Shown here: positions 17,192 through 25,204 of the stretch, in pieces
Numbering within the stretch: the stretch's first letter is position 1
How the letters are laid out: each line of letters starts with the position of its first letter
From: Devosia sp. 1566
Lineage (GTDB): Bacteria; Pseudomonadota; Alphaproteobacteria; Rhizobiales; Devosiaceae
Direction of reading: 5' to 3'
Assembly (NCBI RefSeq): GCF_004005995.1
Contig: NZ_CP034767.1
Coordinates: 868,001-932,000, forward strand
Length of the DNA: 64,000 nt
Notes under the pieces: model-generated
Seen by the model: the letters and a program-made list of their open reading frames with translations, nothing else
The model's database searches: none
Told to the model about the DNA's origin: nothing
Position numbers and translations under genes: made by a program

Positions 17192-19351
17192 CTACAGCGC
17201 CTGGGTGGGAACAGTCGCTGGCGCGGCTGCCTGGTCCGTTACGGGCTGGTTGGCCCGCAGGGTCGAGCCCAGCCGGTCGGCCATGTCGATCAGCTTGCGC
17301 GCAGCTTCGGGCGTGAGGCTTGGGGGGCGCTGCTCGGGCGGCTCTTCGAGCGCGGCATCGGCATCCGCGATCACCACGTTTTCGGGCGTGAAATCGACGC
17401 CAAATACCGGCAGCACCTCGATATTGGTGTGGGCATAAGCCATGAATTTTTGCCAGGCCATAGCGGGCAGGGTGCCGCCGGTGAGGTCATTGGTGGGCCG
17501 GTAGTCGTCATTGCCGAACCAGACAGCGGCAACGAAATTGCCGGTAAAGCCGCAGAACCAGGCATCGCGATAGGAGGATGTAGTGCCCGACTTGCCGACG
17601 GCGGGAACGCCGGGCACATCGGCGCGACGGCCCGTGCCGCCAGTGACCACGGTGCGCATCATGTGGTTCATGTTGGCCGCCGTGGTTTCGCTCAAGATGC
17701 GTTCGCGCGGCGCTTCGGGATCGGCCTCGAACACGACCTCGCCGGTCAGGGTCGACATGCGGGTGATGCCATAAGCGGGCGTCTTGAGCCCGCCGCTGGC
17801 CAGCACCGCATAAGAGGAGGTCATGTCGAGCACGGAAACCGAGGCCACGCCCAGGGCCAGCGAACGGGTCACGGGGTAATCGGCACGTAGGCCCATGCGG
17901 TGGGACAGGTCGGCAATAGGCTCGCGCCCGGTTTTGATGGAAAGCGTCACCGGCACCGTGTTGAGCGACTGGGCAAAGGCCGATTCCAGCGAGACATTGC
18001 CCTTGTAGTTGCGGCCATAGTTCTGCGGGCACCAGTCGCCGATGCAGACGGGACGGTCGGTAATGGTGTCCTTGGGCGTCAGGCCCAGCTGCTCGAAGGC
18101 TTCGGCGTAAACAAAGATCTTGTAGGCCGAGCCGGGCTGGCGGGTAGAAACAATGGCGCGGTTGAACTGGGACTTGCCGTAATCGGTGCCGCCCACCATG
18201 GCGCGAATGGCGCCATTGGTGTCGGTAACGACCATGGCGGCCTGATCAACGTCATATTGCTCGCCATTTTCGCGCACCACCGAGGTCACCGCTTCTTCGG
18301 CGTATTTCTGCAAAGTGGTGTCGATCGTGGTGCGGACGATGAAATTGTTGGAGGTGTGGTTGGACGCTTCGATCAGGCGCTTGGCTTCTTCGAAGGCCCA
18401 ATCGAGGAAGTAATTGGGCGAGTTGATGTCCTCGCTGCGATCGATCGGCGCGGCGGGGTGGCGACGGGCCGCGGTGACCTGCCCTTCGGTCAGGAAACTG
18501 GAGGCCACGAGATTGGTCAGCACCAGATTGGCGCGACCGCGTGCGGCGGCCAAATCCACATGCGGGGCATAGCGGGTAGGGGCCTTGAACATGCCCGAGA
18601 GCATGGCCGCTTCGGCGAGGGTGATATCCTGCACCCGCTTGCCGAAATAGTATTCGGAGGCGGCGGTGACGCCGAAATTGCCGCCGCCCATATAGGCGCG
18701 GTCGAAATAAAGCTTGAGGATCTCGTCCTTGGTATAGTGCCACTCGAGCCAGAGGGCGAGATAGGCCTCGATGATCTTGCGCTCGAGCGTGCGCTCAGAG
18801 GACAGGAACAGGTTCTTGGCGAGCTGCTGGGTGATGGACGAGCCGCCCTGGGTGGAGTTTTCGCCCGCGGCATTGCTGACCAGGGCGCGCAGTGTGCCCA
18901 CGATATCGATGCCGAAATGCTCGTAAAAGCGCCGGTCCTCGGTCGCGAGGGTCGCCTTGATCAGATAGTCCGGCATATCAGCGAGAGCCACGGAATCGTC
19001 CGAGCGGATGCCGCGGCGACCGATTTCGTTGCCGAAACGGTCCTGGAAGATCACCGAGTAGTCCTCGGCCTTGTTGTATTCACCCGAAGCGGTGGCATTG
19101 AAGGCCGGCAGCGCTAGGGCCGTCATCAGGACGGCGCCGATGGCCCCGAAGCTGAAGGCGTCCGAAAGGATCTCGACAAAGAAGCGCTTGATGCCCGCGA
19201 CATGGAAAATGGACATGAAGTCCTGAAAGCGCGTATAGCCGCGCCCCAGCCAATGCCAGAATTCATAAAGCGAGGAATCCAGCCAAGCATCGGCGGCGAG
19301 CATGCCACCCTTGGTGCGACGCTTCTGCTTGGTGTAGAATGGATCGGACAA
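17192..19351 (-). CDS. Class A penicillin-binding protein (transglycosylase/transpeptidase)
   Basis: A 719-residue bifunctional peptidoglycan synthase. After a cytoplasmic tail and a membrane helix (about residues 66-84), the GT51 domain has EDRRFYEHFGID with catalytic Glu138, and QGGSSITQQLAKNLFL. The transpeptidase domain has the three active-site motifs: S408-A-Y-K411 (acyl-enzyme serine), S462-L-N464 and K587-S-G-T590. It polymerises and crosslinks glycan strands in the periplasm. The C-terminal tail is Pro/Ala/Gln-rich. The N-terminal region, about 65 residues before the helix, is longer than in E. coli PBP1A. All catalytic residues are present. The gene is transcribed alone, divergent from the YcgN-like gene. 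Confidence 0.93.
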   Translation of the reverse strand: MSDPFYTKQKRRTKGGMLAADAWLDSSLYEFWHWLGRGYTRFQDFMSIFHVAGIKRFFVEILSDAFSFGAIGAVLMTALALPAFNATASGEYNKAEDYSVIFQDRFGNEIGRRGIRSDDSVALADMPDYLIKATLATEDRRFYEHFGIDIVGTLRALVSNAAGENSTQGGSSITQQLAKNLFLSSERTLERKIIEAYLALWLEWHYTKDEILKLYFDRAYMGGGNFGVTAASEYYFGKRVQDITLAEAAMLSGMFKAPTRYAPHVDLAAARGRANLVLTNLVASSFLTEGQVTAARRHPAAPIDRSEDINSPNYFLDWAFEEAKRLIEASNHTSNNFIVRTTIDTTLQKYAEEAVTSVVRENGEQYDVDQAAMVVTDTNGAIRAMVGGTDYGKSQFNRAIVSTRQPGSAYKIFVYAEAFEQLGLTPKDTITDRPVCIGDWCPQNYGRNYKGNVSLESAFAQSLNTVPVTLSIKTGREPIADLSHRMGLRADYPVTRSLALGVASVSVLDMTSSYAVLASGGLKTPAYGITRMSTLTGEVVFEADPEAPRERILSETTAANMNHMMRTVVTGGTGRRADVPGVPAVGKSGTTSSYRDAWFCGFTGNFVAAVWFGNDDYRPTNDLTGGTLPAMAWQKFMAYAHTNIEVLPVFGVDFTPENVVIADADAALEEPPEQRPPSLTPEAARKLIDMADRLGSTLRANQPVTDQAAAPATVPTQAL

Positions 19352-19484
19352 GAGGCAACCCCGGCTGGCTCACGCAGTGTTGTCCACCTTAGCACCGCAA
19401 GGCAACACAATCGCTGGAATATGATTGCGTCGCCGCGCCCGCAAGGGCAAACCCGCAACACGCTCAACCAAGCACTAGGATCGC

Positions 19485-19940
19485 ATGGCCTTCTGGGAAG
19501 AAAAAACGCTCGCAGAAATGAACGACGCCGAGTGGGAAGCGCTCTGCGACGGGTGCGGTCGTTGCTGTTTGATCAAGCTCGAGGATGAAGAAAGCGGGCT
19601 GTTGATAACCTCCGATGTGCGCTGCCAGCTGCTCGATGGCGACAGCTGCGCCTGCACCAATTATCCCGGCCGGCAGGCCATCGTCCCCGATTGCATCAAG
19701 CTGACCCCGACCAATGTGACCGAGATCAAGTGGATCCCCACGACCTGCGCTTATCGGCGGCTGGCCGAGGGCAAGGGGCTGGCCTGGTGGCATCCGCTGG
19801 TCTCGGGCGATCCGCAGACCGTGGTGGATGTCGGGGTTTCGGTAAAGGGGCGCACTTTTGACGAGCGCTCGGTGGCGCCCGACGAGTGGGAAGAGCATGC
19901 GGTGGACTGGCCCGAATGGGAGCCGCCGGAAAGCCTTTAA
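19485..19940 (+). CDS. YcgN-like UPF0260 cysteine-cluster protein
   Basis: A 151-residue protein of the YcgN (UPF0260) family, part of the wider YkgJ cysteine-cluster superfamily. The N-terminal CDGCGRCC (Cys21, 24, 27, 28) and later cysteines (about 47, 55, 57, 70, 87) probably bind a metal or iron-sulfur centre. WHPLVSGDP and the acidic, Trp-containing end (VDWPEWEPPESL) are family features. Molecular function is not established. Start ATG at 19485, 133 bases from the divergent penicillin-binding protein gene. Confidence 0.9.
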   Translation: MAFWEEKTLAEMNDAEWEALCDGCGRCCLIKLEDEESGLLITSDVRCQLLDGDSCACTNYPGRQAIVPDCIKLTPTNVTEIKWIPTTCAYRRLAEGKGLAWWHPLVSGDPQTVVDVGVSVKGRTFDERSVAPDEWEEHAVDWPEWEPPESL

Positions 19941-20024
19941 CCCTCTGTTCACCATACTGGCTGACGCTGCCTTAACCATGACTGGTGCAACAAGGCGGCA
20001 GTTCAACTGGGTACGGAGCCGGGC

Positions 20025-20657
20025 ATGACCGACCTTCTTTCTGGCGGGGATACAGGGTTTTACTGGGACCGCGTGCGCGTGGCCCTCGAGAGCCTGACGC
20101 GAGCATGGTCGCAAGCCTCGGCGAAACAAGGCAGCAAGCTCGTCACTTTGTCCCGCCCGGCGGTCGACCAGCAGGCTGAGGCGGCCCTGCACTGGGCCTG
20201 GCGCTCCGCACAGCGTGCAGGCGGGCCGGTGAGCCTGCTCCTGCTGGCGATTGACCGCAAGGACGATTTTCTGGCCGCTTATGGCCCCGCAGCCGCCGAA
20301 AACTGCGCCTTGCTGGTGGGCGAGGCAATCAGCTCCGCCTTGCCGCATGGCGAGATCGGTTTCCTGCGCTTCGGACCCAATGAATTTCTGGTGCTGCTGC
20401 CCGGCGTTGAGCGGCGCGCGGCCCGCAAGCTGGCGCGTCATCTGGTTGATGCCGTCCGCGCCTGCCGGCTGAGCCACAAGGAAAGCCACGCCGGCGTGGT
20501 GACCACCAGCGTCGGGCTGGTGAGTGCGGCGCCGGAGCATTGGCCGGCAAGCGAAGTGCTGCGCCGGGCCGCCAACGGCTTGCATAAGGCGCAACGCGGC
20601 GGCCTGGCGCGAATTGCGGTGGCCGAGTTGCGCGCTTTGTCGCGGCGTGCGGCATAG
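20025..20657 (+). CDS. Degenerate GGDEF-domain protein
   Basis: A 210-residue soluble protein. Residues about 62-205 have the secondary-structure pattern of a diguanylate cyclase domain: LLLLAIDRKDDFLAAYGPAAAENCALLVGEAI, then IGFLRFGPNEFLVLLPG, then VTTSVGLVSAAPEHWPASEVLRRAANGLHKAQRGG. The signature GGDEF is replaced by GPNEF, losing the second Gly and the Asp that bind substrate and metal. The RxxD inhibitory site is also absent. It therefore probably does not make c-di-GMP, and may bind a nucleotide or act as a scaffold. No sensory domain is attached. It is probably expressed from its own promoter. Confidence 0.7.
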   Translation: MTDLLSGGDTGFYWDRVRVALESLTRAWSQASAKQGSKLVTLSRPAVDQQAEAALHWAWRSAQRAGGPVSLLLLAIDRKDDFLAAYGPAAAENCALLVGEAISSALPHGEIGFLRFGPNEFLVLLPGVERRAARKLARHLVDAVRACRLSHKESHAGVVTTSVGLVSAAPEHWPASEVLRRAANGLHKAQRGGLARIAVAELRALSRRAA

Positions 20658-20740
20658 GGGAGGGTTCCCCTCGGCCCGCGAAGCCCTTAAGGAAGCCGTC
20701 CCCGCTTTTCCCCCGCGCTCGGCTTTCGGTTACTTTTTCC

Positions 20741-22006
20741 ATGATACACGCTTGTGGCCTCGATTTTGGCACGTCCAACTCGACTTTTGCGCGGGTGGAC
20801 GCGGACGGCGTGCCGCATCTGTTGCCGCTCGAAGGCGCCAACGAAACCATCCCCAGCGTGCTGTTCTTCCCGTTCGACGACGAGCCGGTGCAGTTCGGCC
20901 GGGCGGCAGTGGCGCAATATGTGTCGGGCGCCGAAGGGCGGCTGATGCGCTCGCTCAAGAGCGTGCTGGGCACCAGTCTCTTTGCGGAAAAGACGCGCAT
21001 CAAGGCGCGCAGCATGGGGTTCGACGAGATCCTCGGGATCTTCATCGCCGAGCTCAAGCGGCGCGCCGAACTGGCGCTGGGGGAACCTGTCGAGCAGGTG
21101 GTGCTGGGCCGGCCGGTGCAGTTTGTTGATGACGATCCGGTGGCGGACCGGCAAGCGCAGGACCAGCTGGAAGCCGCGGCGCGCGCACAGGGTTTTGCCA
21201 AGATCGCGTTCCAGTTCGAGCCCATTGCCGCTGCCCTCGACTTTGAGCGGGGTGTGGCGCGCGAGCAGCTGGCGCTGATCGTCGATCTGGGCGGCGGTAC
21301 TTCGGACTTTTCGCTGGTGCGGGTCGGGCCCGAACGGGCAAAGCGGGCCGAGCGGGGCGACGACATTCTGGCGACCGGCGGCGTGCATCTCGGCGGCACC
21401 GATTTCGACCGCCTGCTGGCCGTCGCCAAGGTGATGCCGCATCTGGGGCTGGGCACGCAGACCAAGGATGGCAAGCGCTTTCTGCCGGTGGCGCCCTATC
21501 ATGAGCTGGCCACCTGGCACCGGATCAACCGGCTGTACACCACCCAAAGCCTGCGCGACCTGCGCGGCACCGCCCGCGAAGCGCGCGAGCCCGAAAAGGT
21601 CGAAGCGCTGATCGGGGTAGTCGAGGATCGACTGGGGCACCAATTGGTGGGGGCGGTGGAAGCGGCCAAGATTGCGCTCTCGAGCGAACCCGAAATGCGG
21701 TTCAGCTTTCCCGTGCGCGACCGACGGATCGAAACCGAGATTGGTAGCAATGAGCTATTCGATATTCTTAATGGTTCGGCTGAGCGGCTCGAAGCGGCGA
21801 TTGCCGAAGTGCTGCGCCGCGCCGGGGTAGGGGCGAGGGCGATAGATAGTTTGATCCTGACGGGCGGCTCAACGCAGGTGCCCGCCATTGCCGGACGGCT
21901 AGAAGCGCTGTTTCCAGAGGCGGAACTGGTGCGCACCAATGTGCTGGGCAGTGTGGGACTGGGCCTGGCGCTCGATGCGGCGCGCCGGTTCGGTCCGGCC
22001 CGCTGA
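20741..22006 (+). CDS. yegD: YegD-like Hsp70-family protein
   Basis: A 421-residue protein that is essentially the nucleotide-binding half of Hsp70/actin-fold proteins. The phosphate-binding loops are GLDFGTSNST (about residues 6-15), VDLGGGTSDFSLV (about 181-193) and LILTGGSTQVPAI (about 368-380). There is no C-terminal substrate-binding domain, as in E. coli YegD. These are predicted ATP-dependent chaperone relatives of unknown client. Translation begins at an ATG with a weak upstream signal. It shares no operon with its neighbours. Confidence 0.9.
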   Translation: MIHACGLDFGTSNSTFARVDADGVPHLLPLEGANETIPSVLFFPFDDEPVQFGRAAVAQYVSGAEGRLMRSLKSVLGTSLFAEKTRIKARSMGFDEILGIFIAELKRRAELALGEPVEQVVLGRPVQFVDDDPVADRQAQDQLEAAARAQGFAKIAFQFEPIAAALDFERGVAREQLALIVDLGGGTSDFSLVRVGPERAKRAERGDDILATGGVHLGGTDFDRLLAVAKVMPHLGLGTQTKDGKRFLPVAPYHELATWHRINRLYTTQSLRDLRGTAREAREPEKVEALIGVVEDRLGHQLVGAVEAAKIALSSEPEMRFSFPVRDRRIETEIGSNELFDILNGSAERLEAAIAEVLRRAGVGARAIDSLILTGGSTQVPAIAGRLEALFPEAELVRTNVLGSVGLGLALDAARRFGPAR

Positions 22007-22110
22007 AGTCTTTTCGATAGCTCCGGCCAAACAACTTATCCCCGCGTGACGCTGGGATGGTATGGTTATGCCACGATCAGAAAAGTGGGTAATACGGGGG
22101 GCGGCGGCTC

Positions 22111-22353
22111 TCAGGCCGAGCGGATCGCCTGCCAGCGCCGCATCCGCTTTTCGCTGGGGTCCACGAGGGCGGCGGGGTAATGGCCGCGGATCTGGCTGTT
22201 AAAGAATTTTCCGCGCGAGGGAGCCTCGGCAAAGGCGTTGAATACCTCGAGGGGCACATCGGCATATTTATAGCGCCGCCCCTCGGGGCCGAACCACACC
22301 GATAGCTCTCTGAACTCGGGTTTGTAATGGATATGGCGAATGGCGGACGACAT
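22111..22353 (-). CDS. KTSC domain-containing small protein
   Basis: 80 residues from the ATG at 22353, which has GGGAGG seven bases upstream (the longer frame to 22419 has no such signal). The protein is nearly all KTSC domain: AIRHIHYKPEFRELSVWF, YKYADVPLEVFNAFAEAPSRGKFFNSQIRGHYP. This domain, first noted at the C-terminus of some lysyl-tRNA synthetases, is thought to bind nucleic acid and is frequent in phage-related genes. It is divergent from the GTA-like small terminase gene 100 bases away. Whether it belongs to that locus is unclear. Confidence 0.82.
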   Translation of the reverse strand: MSSAIRHIHYKPEFRELSVWFGPEGRRYKYADVPLEVFNAFAEAPSRGKFFNSQIRGHYPAALVDPSEKRMRRWQAIRSA

Positions 22354-22452
22354 CGGAGCCTCCCGGGGCCTGCGTGTTCCGCACGAGTGAATCCAGCGAG
22401 GAACCAAGCCGTTCCGCATAAAAGTTAAGATCGATTCACAAATGAGTCATTG

Positions 22453-22884
22453 ATGGATGAACCAAGCACGGCAGCCCTGCCGGGCCTCGAGATCGACTGG
22501 CCCGCAGTGCGGATCGATTACGAGGAACTGGTGCTTACCCGCAACGCGATCTGCCGCAAGCATGGCGTGCCCATGGCGCAGCTTCTCGAGCGGGCATGGA
22601 AGTCGCGCTGGGAGCGGCCCGATGGCGAGGTGACCGATCGCAATATCCTGATCAACAAGCTTCTGGCGCTGCTGGAAGCCCAACTGGACGGACTGGAGCA
22701 AAGCATGGGTGGCGGCGTGGACAAGGAAGTCAATGTGCTGGGCGGCCTCGCCAAAAACCTCAAGGAGCTGATCGGCATGCAGAGGGCCGAGCGCGCCGGC
22801 AAGGTGGACGATGCCGAAACGCGCGAAATGCAGGACCTCAGGCGCAAGCTGGCCAAGCGCATCGATGCTCTCACCAAAGGCTGA
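22453..22884 (+). CDS. GTA-type small terminase-like protein (gp1 position)
   Basis: A 143-residue protein with no catalytic motif. The N-terminal half (EELVLTRNAICRKHGVPMAQLLERAWKSRW) looks like a helix-turn-helix. The C-terminal half is a long amphipathic helix (LLALLEAQLDGLEQSM, then KNLKELIGMQRAERA). This is the size and layout of the small terminase-like first gene (gp1) of alphaproteobacterial gene transfer agents, and it lies directly before, and overlaps by 20 bases, a gene starting with the large terminase ATPase. Assignment rests mainly on this position. In an intact cluster it would help start DNA packaging. Here the rest of the packaging machinery is missing. Confidence 0.68.
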   Translation: MDEPSTAALPGLEIDWPAVRIDYEELVLTRNAICRKHGVPMAQLLERAWKSRWERPDGEVTDRNILINKLLALLEAQLDGLEQSMGGGVDKEVNVLGGLAKNLKELIGMQRAERAGKVDDAETREMQDLRRKLAKRIDALTKG

Positions 22885-25204
22885 GCTGCAAAAAGCCGCG
22901 GCCAAGCTGGGCGACGTTTCGACGAGGAAGTTGTTGCTGGATTGGCCGGCCTGGGCGCGGACGGCGCAATTGCCGCCCGATGGCGAATGGACGACTTGGC
23001 TGCTGCTGGGTGGGCGCGGTTCGGGCAAGACGCGGGCCGGCGCCGAATGGGTCAAGCAACTGGCGCAAAGTGGGGTGTCTCCAATTGCGCTGGTGGGTGA
23101 AACCATGACCGAAGCCATGGCGGTGATGGTGAAGGGGGAAAGTGGGCTCTTGGCCGTGCATGCCCGGGCCGAGCGACCAACCCTCAAGGGCACGGTGCTC
23201 ACTTGGCCCAATGGCAGCGAGGCACATCTGATGTCCGCCTCCGACCCCGACCGGTTTCGCGGGCCGCAATGGGCGGCGGCCTGGTGCGACGAACTGGGCT
23301 GTGGGGCGGTCGACAAGGGAGCCAACCAGCCCAATATTTTTGGCGACGAGAAAAGCGCTGAAAGCGGGCGGCCGTTCTTTTCGAGCGGCGCCCCCGATCC
23401 GCTGATCCAGCGGCAGTTCCTGCGCGCCCAGCAAAGGTTCTGGCGCGACCCGGCTAACAATCCGGCGGGGATGGTGGATGTCGGGCGCATTTATCTCTGG
23501 ACCTGGGACGCCCGGCCTTATCCCGCCTTTCCGGCGTTGGACGAGATTTGGGCCGACGGCGTCAATCACCGCACCGGCCACTGGCTGACAGGACGACTGG
23601 GCGGCGCGAGCAGCCAGGAACTGCTGGCGGCGGTCGCGGCCGAGCATGGCGTCGCGCTGACCGCCGAGCCGGCGCTGCCCTTTGTGGCGGGCTATCTCCT
23701 GGGCGATGCCAGCACCGGCCGTGAGGCGATCGAGCCGGTGCTCGAGGTGAGCGGCCTGCGCCTGCGCAGCCACGTCGATGGACTGCATTCCGGCCGCCCC
23801 TTGCGCGGGGAGGCGGTGAGGATCGAGCCGGATGCGCTGGTGCGGGCGGAAGGGCCGGTGCTGTCGCGCCGGCGTGGTGATAGTGCCGAAGCGCCCGGGC
23901 GGCTGGCGCTGTCCTATCTGGATCGCGAGCGCGATTACCTGACGGGGACCGTGACGGCGATGCGGAGCGGGGAGGGACCCCTGAGCGGGCAGTCGGTGGC
24001 GCTGGTGCTCGATGGCGCCGGCGCCCGGGTGGCTGCCGAAACCCTTTTGGGGGCAGCGGCCGCCGAGCGCGAAACGCTGACCCTCACCCTCGCGCCCGAT
24101 CAGTTGGCGCTGGAGCCTGGCGATCTCGTGCAGATCGCCGGATTGGCCGAAGGGCCGTTCGAGATCAGCGAGATTCGCGACGGGCTGGCGCGGCAGGTGA
24201 CGGCGCGCACTTTGCCTCAACCGGTGCCGGTGACGACCGTTGCCGAGCAGCGGGCGCCCGCGAGCCAGGCCGCGCAGGCCCGCGCCTTGCCACTGGTGCT
24301 GGCAGCGCAACTGCCTGGATTGGGCGCCGACCCGCTGGCCACACGGCTGGTGATCGGCGCCTTTGCCAGGCCCTGGCCGGGGGCAATCACTGTGGCCGAT
24401 GAGGTCACCGGTGCCCCGGTAGCGCAGCTGCCGCGCGCGGCCGTTCTGGGCGAACTGGTCGCGAGCCTGCCCGCGGCAGCGGGTGGACTGTGGGACGATG
24501 CCAACACGCTGGAAATCCGGCTGCATGGGGGCCATCTGGCCAGCGCCAGCGACGCGGCCGTTCTGGCCGGCGCCAACCAGCTGGCGGTGCAAAGCCAGGC
24601 AGGAACCTGGGAGATCATCGGCTTTGCCCAGGCCGAGCTGCTCGGCGCTGGCCACTTCCGCTTGCACCGCCTGTTGCGCGGACAGGCGGGCACCGCTGGC
24701 ACGATGGGTGACACCCCTGCCGGCACGCCCGCGATGCTGCTGGATGGCCGGGTCGGGCGGGTGGAGCTTGAGCGGCAATGGCTGGGGCAGGAGCGCCTGC
24801 TGCGCTGTTACGCCGGAGCGGGCGACCTGACGGGCACGGAGCTCGATGTCGCCGTGACCAGCGCGCCGGCCTTGCCGCTGCCGCCAGCCGAACTCACGGC
24901 GGAGCGGGATAGTGCCACTGGAGCAATCGTGCTGCACTGGCGGCCGCGTCACCGGCTCGACGCCAATGGCGGGCAGGGCTTTGCCCCGTCGCCTGATCAC
25001 CTGCCCGAAGCCTATCGGATCACGATCCGGGCAGGCACGGCGGTTCGGCGGGTCGTGGAAACCGGCGCGGCGCAGTGGAGCTACCCACTTGCAGACCAGC
25101 TCAGCGACTGGGGCGGTCCGGCCGCACAATTCCAATTTTCGGTGTGCCAGCTCAGCGCTGTGCTGGGCGAAGGCCATAAGGCGGAGGGCGTGTTTGGTGG
25201 CTGA
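22865..25204 (+). CDS. Chimeric gene: GTA large terminase ATPase start fused to C-terminal part of the tail host-specificity protein (gp15 type)
   Basis: From the ATG at 22865 the frame encodes about 779 residues without a break. Residues 1 to about 142 are a large terminase N-terminus: QLPPDGEWTTWLLLGGRG with Walker A GGRGSGKTRAG, then SASDPDRFRGPQWAAAWCDEL, whose WCDE is the Walker B. The remaining large-terminase ATPase and the whole nuclease domain are missing. From about residue 143 (GCGAVDKGANQPN) the sequence is that of the GTA/phage host-specificity protein: end of the GTA_TIM domain (YLWTWDARPYPAFP, GHWLTGRLGG), then the Phage-tail_3-type and following beta-rich regions to the C-terminus. 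In typical clusters these two genes are about a dozen genes apart. The best reading is an internal deletion that joined them in frame. An assembly misjoin is the main alternative. Confidence 0.85.
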   Translation: MLSPKAELQKAAAKLGDVSTRKLLLDWPAWARTAQLPPDGEWTTWLLLGGRGSGKTRAGAEWVKQLAQSGVSPIALVGETMTEAMAVMVKGESGLLAVHARAERPTLKGTVLTWPNGSEAHLMSASDPDRFRGPQWAAAWCDELGCGAVDKGANQPNIFGDEKSAESGRPFFSSGAPDPLIQRQFLRAQQRFWRDPANNPAGMVDVGRIYLWTWDARPYPAFPALDEIWADGVNHRTGHWLTGRLGGASSQELLAAVAAEHGVALTAEPALPFVAGYLLGDASTGREAIEPVLEVSGLRLRSHVDGLHSGRPLRGEAVRIEPDALVRAEGPVLSRRRGDSAEAPGRLALSYLDRERDYLTGTVTAMRSGEGPLSGQSVALVLDGAGARVAAETLLGAAAAERETLTLTLAPDQLALEPGDLVQIAGLAEGPFEISEIRDGLARQVTARTLPQPVPVTTVAEQRAPASQAAQARALPLVLAAQLPGLGADPLATRLVIGAFARPWPGAITVADEVTGAPVAQLPRAAVLGELVASLPAAAGGLWDDANTLEIRLHGGHLASASDAAVLAGANQLAVQSQAGTWEIIGFAQAELLGAGHFRLHRLLRGQAGTAGTMGDTPAGTPAMLLDGRVGRVELERQWLGQERLLRCYAGAGDLTGTELDVAVTSAPALPLPPAELTAERDSATGAIVLHWRPRHRLDANGGQGFAPSPDHLPEAYRITIRAGTAVRRVVETGAAQWSYPLADQLSDWGGPAAQFQFSVCQLSAVLGEGHKAEGVFGG

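Noticed and set aside
17900..19117. 405-codon plus-strand open frame opposite the penicillin-binding protein gene
   Set aside because: Antisense shadow. All GT51 and transpeptidase motifs are on the minus strand.
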